Positions 14,487 to 14,913 of a stretch of DNA of 14,913 nt are shown here, piece by piece. The translations under genes and the position numbers were made by a program. Source of the stretch: Ferruginibacter sp. (GTDB lineage: Bacteria; Bacteroidota; Bacteroidia; Chitinophagales; Chitinophagaceae); contig JANXTN010000192.1 in assembly GCA_025352435.1 (NCBI GenBank), positions 1 through 14,913 on the forward strand, given 5' to 3'. The notes under the pieces are model-generated. The model worked only from the letters and a program-made list of their open reading frames with translations. It was not told the origin of the DNA and searched no databases. The stretch's first letter is position 1. Each line of letters starts with the position of its first letter.

Positions 14487-14913
14487 ATGCATTTACCCTT
14501 TTTTAAAAAGAAAACCTTTTTTACTGATGAAGAAAAACAACGGGTAGTAGATGCCATCCGCAAAGCTGAGCAACGTACAAGTGGAGAAGTACGGGTTTAT
14601 GTTGAGAGTAAAAATTCGTATGTAGATCCAATGGACCGTGCTGCGGAAATTTTTTATAATCTGAAGATGGATAAAACCGATGAAAGAAATGCGGTGTTGC
14701 TCTATGTTGCAATGAAAGATAAGGAACTGGCGCTTTTTGGAGATGAAGGTATTTATAATGCAGCAGGGGCAGAATATTGGAATGCAGCGGTGAGAAATAT
14801 GTTGAAAGAAATTAAAGCAGATGATATTATTGGTGGAATAGTGCATTGCATTGGCGGCATTGGAGAAACCCTTCACGAAAAATTTCCATACAATAAATTG
14901 GAAGACAAAAATG
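14487..14913 (+). CDS. TPM-domain protein, N-terminal part (right edge truncated)
   Basis: ATG 14487, two bases after the lemA stop, opens a frame that runs off the window after 142 codons. The start reads MHLPFFKKKTFFTDEEKQRV, then AIRKAEQRTSGEVRVYVES (23-41), ERNAVLLYVAMKDKELALFG (66-85) and EGIYNAAGAEYW, with the last visible block EIKADDIIGGIVHCIGGIGE. This is the TPM domain (PF04536, the YgcG/Psb32 family). There is no signal peptide at the N-terminus, so this is the cytoplasmic-type short TPM protein rather than the YgcG type with signal and C-terminal helix, unless a helix follows beyond the edge. TPM genes next to lemA are a recurrent arrangement. The function is unknown; phosphatase activity has been proposed for some plant members. 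Confidence 0.9.
   Translation, partial: MHLPFFKKKTFFTDEEKQRVVDAIRKAEQRTSGEVRVYVESKNSYVDPMDRAAEIFYNLKMDKTDERNAVLLYVAMKDKELALFGDEGIYNAAGAEYWNAAVRNMLKEIKADDIIGGIVHCIGGIGETLHEKFPYNKLEDKN

Noticed and set aside
1..14913. CRISPR array, prophage, insertion sequence or biosynthetic cluster
   Set aside because: No regularly spaced repeats, transposase, integrase, capsid or synthase genes are present; the window is mostly housekeeping and envelope genes.

Overview
The window looks like chromosomal DNA from a member of the Bacteroidota, most likely near the Chitinophagaceae (inference). The reasons are AT-rich intergenic DNA, no clear Shine-Dalgarno sequences, several -7 elements of the Bacteroidota type TAnnTTTG with TTG about 20 bases upstream, a tRNA gene without an encoded CCA end, and protein families whose closest look is Bacteroidota (the short DoxX family, a MaeB-type malic enzyme, paired LemA proteins, and an Mrp ATPase lacking the CxxC motif). 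Most genes are core metabolism or envelope functions. I see no phage, transposase, CRISPR array or defence locus.

Layout. Positions 1-398 (+) hold the C-terminal end of an outer-membrane beta-barrel protein. A gene-poor stretch follows, around a DoxX-family membrane protein (753-1115, +) that lacks a normal start. From 1352 to 7246 everything is on the minus strand. Read in transcription order it is: a secreted CarboxypepD_reg-like protein and a secreted thioredoxin-like protein; a DUF4442 hotdog protein with a terminator behind it; then a fused malic enzyme/phosphotransacetylase-like protein (maeB), an MlaE-type permease and an MlaF-type ATPase, probably co-transcribed, ending at a terminator. 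From 7439 to 10301 genes are on the plus strand: an Mrp/ApbC iron-sulfur carrier ATPase, a beta-CASP metallo-beta-lactamase-fold RNase-like protein, and tRNA-Glu(TTC) with its own promoter and terminator. From 10359 to 13129 genes are on the minus strand: GAPDH (gap), an orphan DUF433 protein and phosphoglycerate kinase (pgk), two consecutive glycolytic enzymes separated by the small gene. From 13267 to the right edge the plus strand carries two tandem LemA proteins and the first 142 codons of a TPM-domain protein, a tight operon.

How the genes relate. gap and pgk catalyse adjacent steps of lower glycolysis and gluconeogenesis, and malic enzyme links malate to pyruvate. MlaE and MlaF would form the inner-membrane core of a phospholipid (Mla/MCE) transporter whose MCE subunit is not in the window. 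LemA/LemA/TPM is a recurrent envelope module of uncertain function.

I did not find a convincing new multi-gene system. The points most worth a second look are: two genes (DoxX and DUF4442) whose family-like N-terminus continues upstream of the first usable start codon; a DUF433 antitoxin-like gene without its usual toxin partner, with a dispersed-type CGCAGAG repeat directly behind its stop; imperfect 7-base periodic repeats before the MBL gene; and the duplicated LemA pair fused in expression to a TPM gene.
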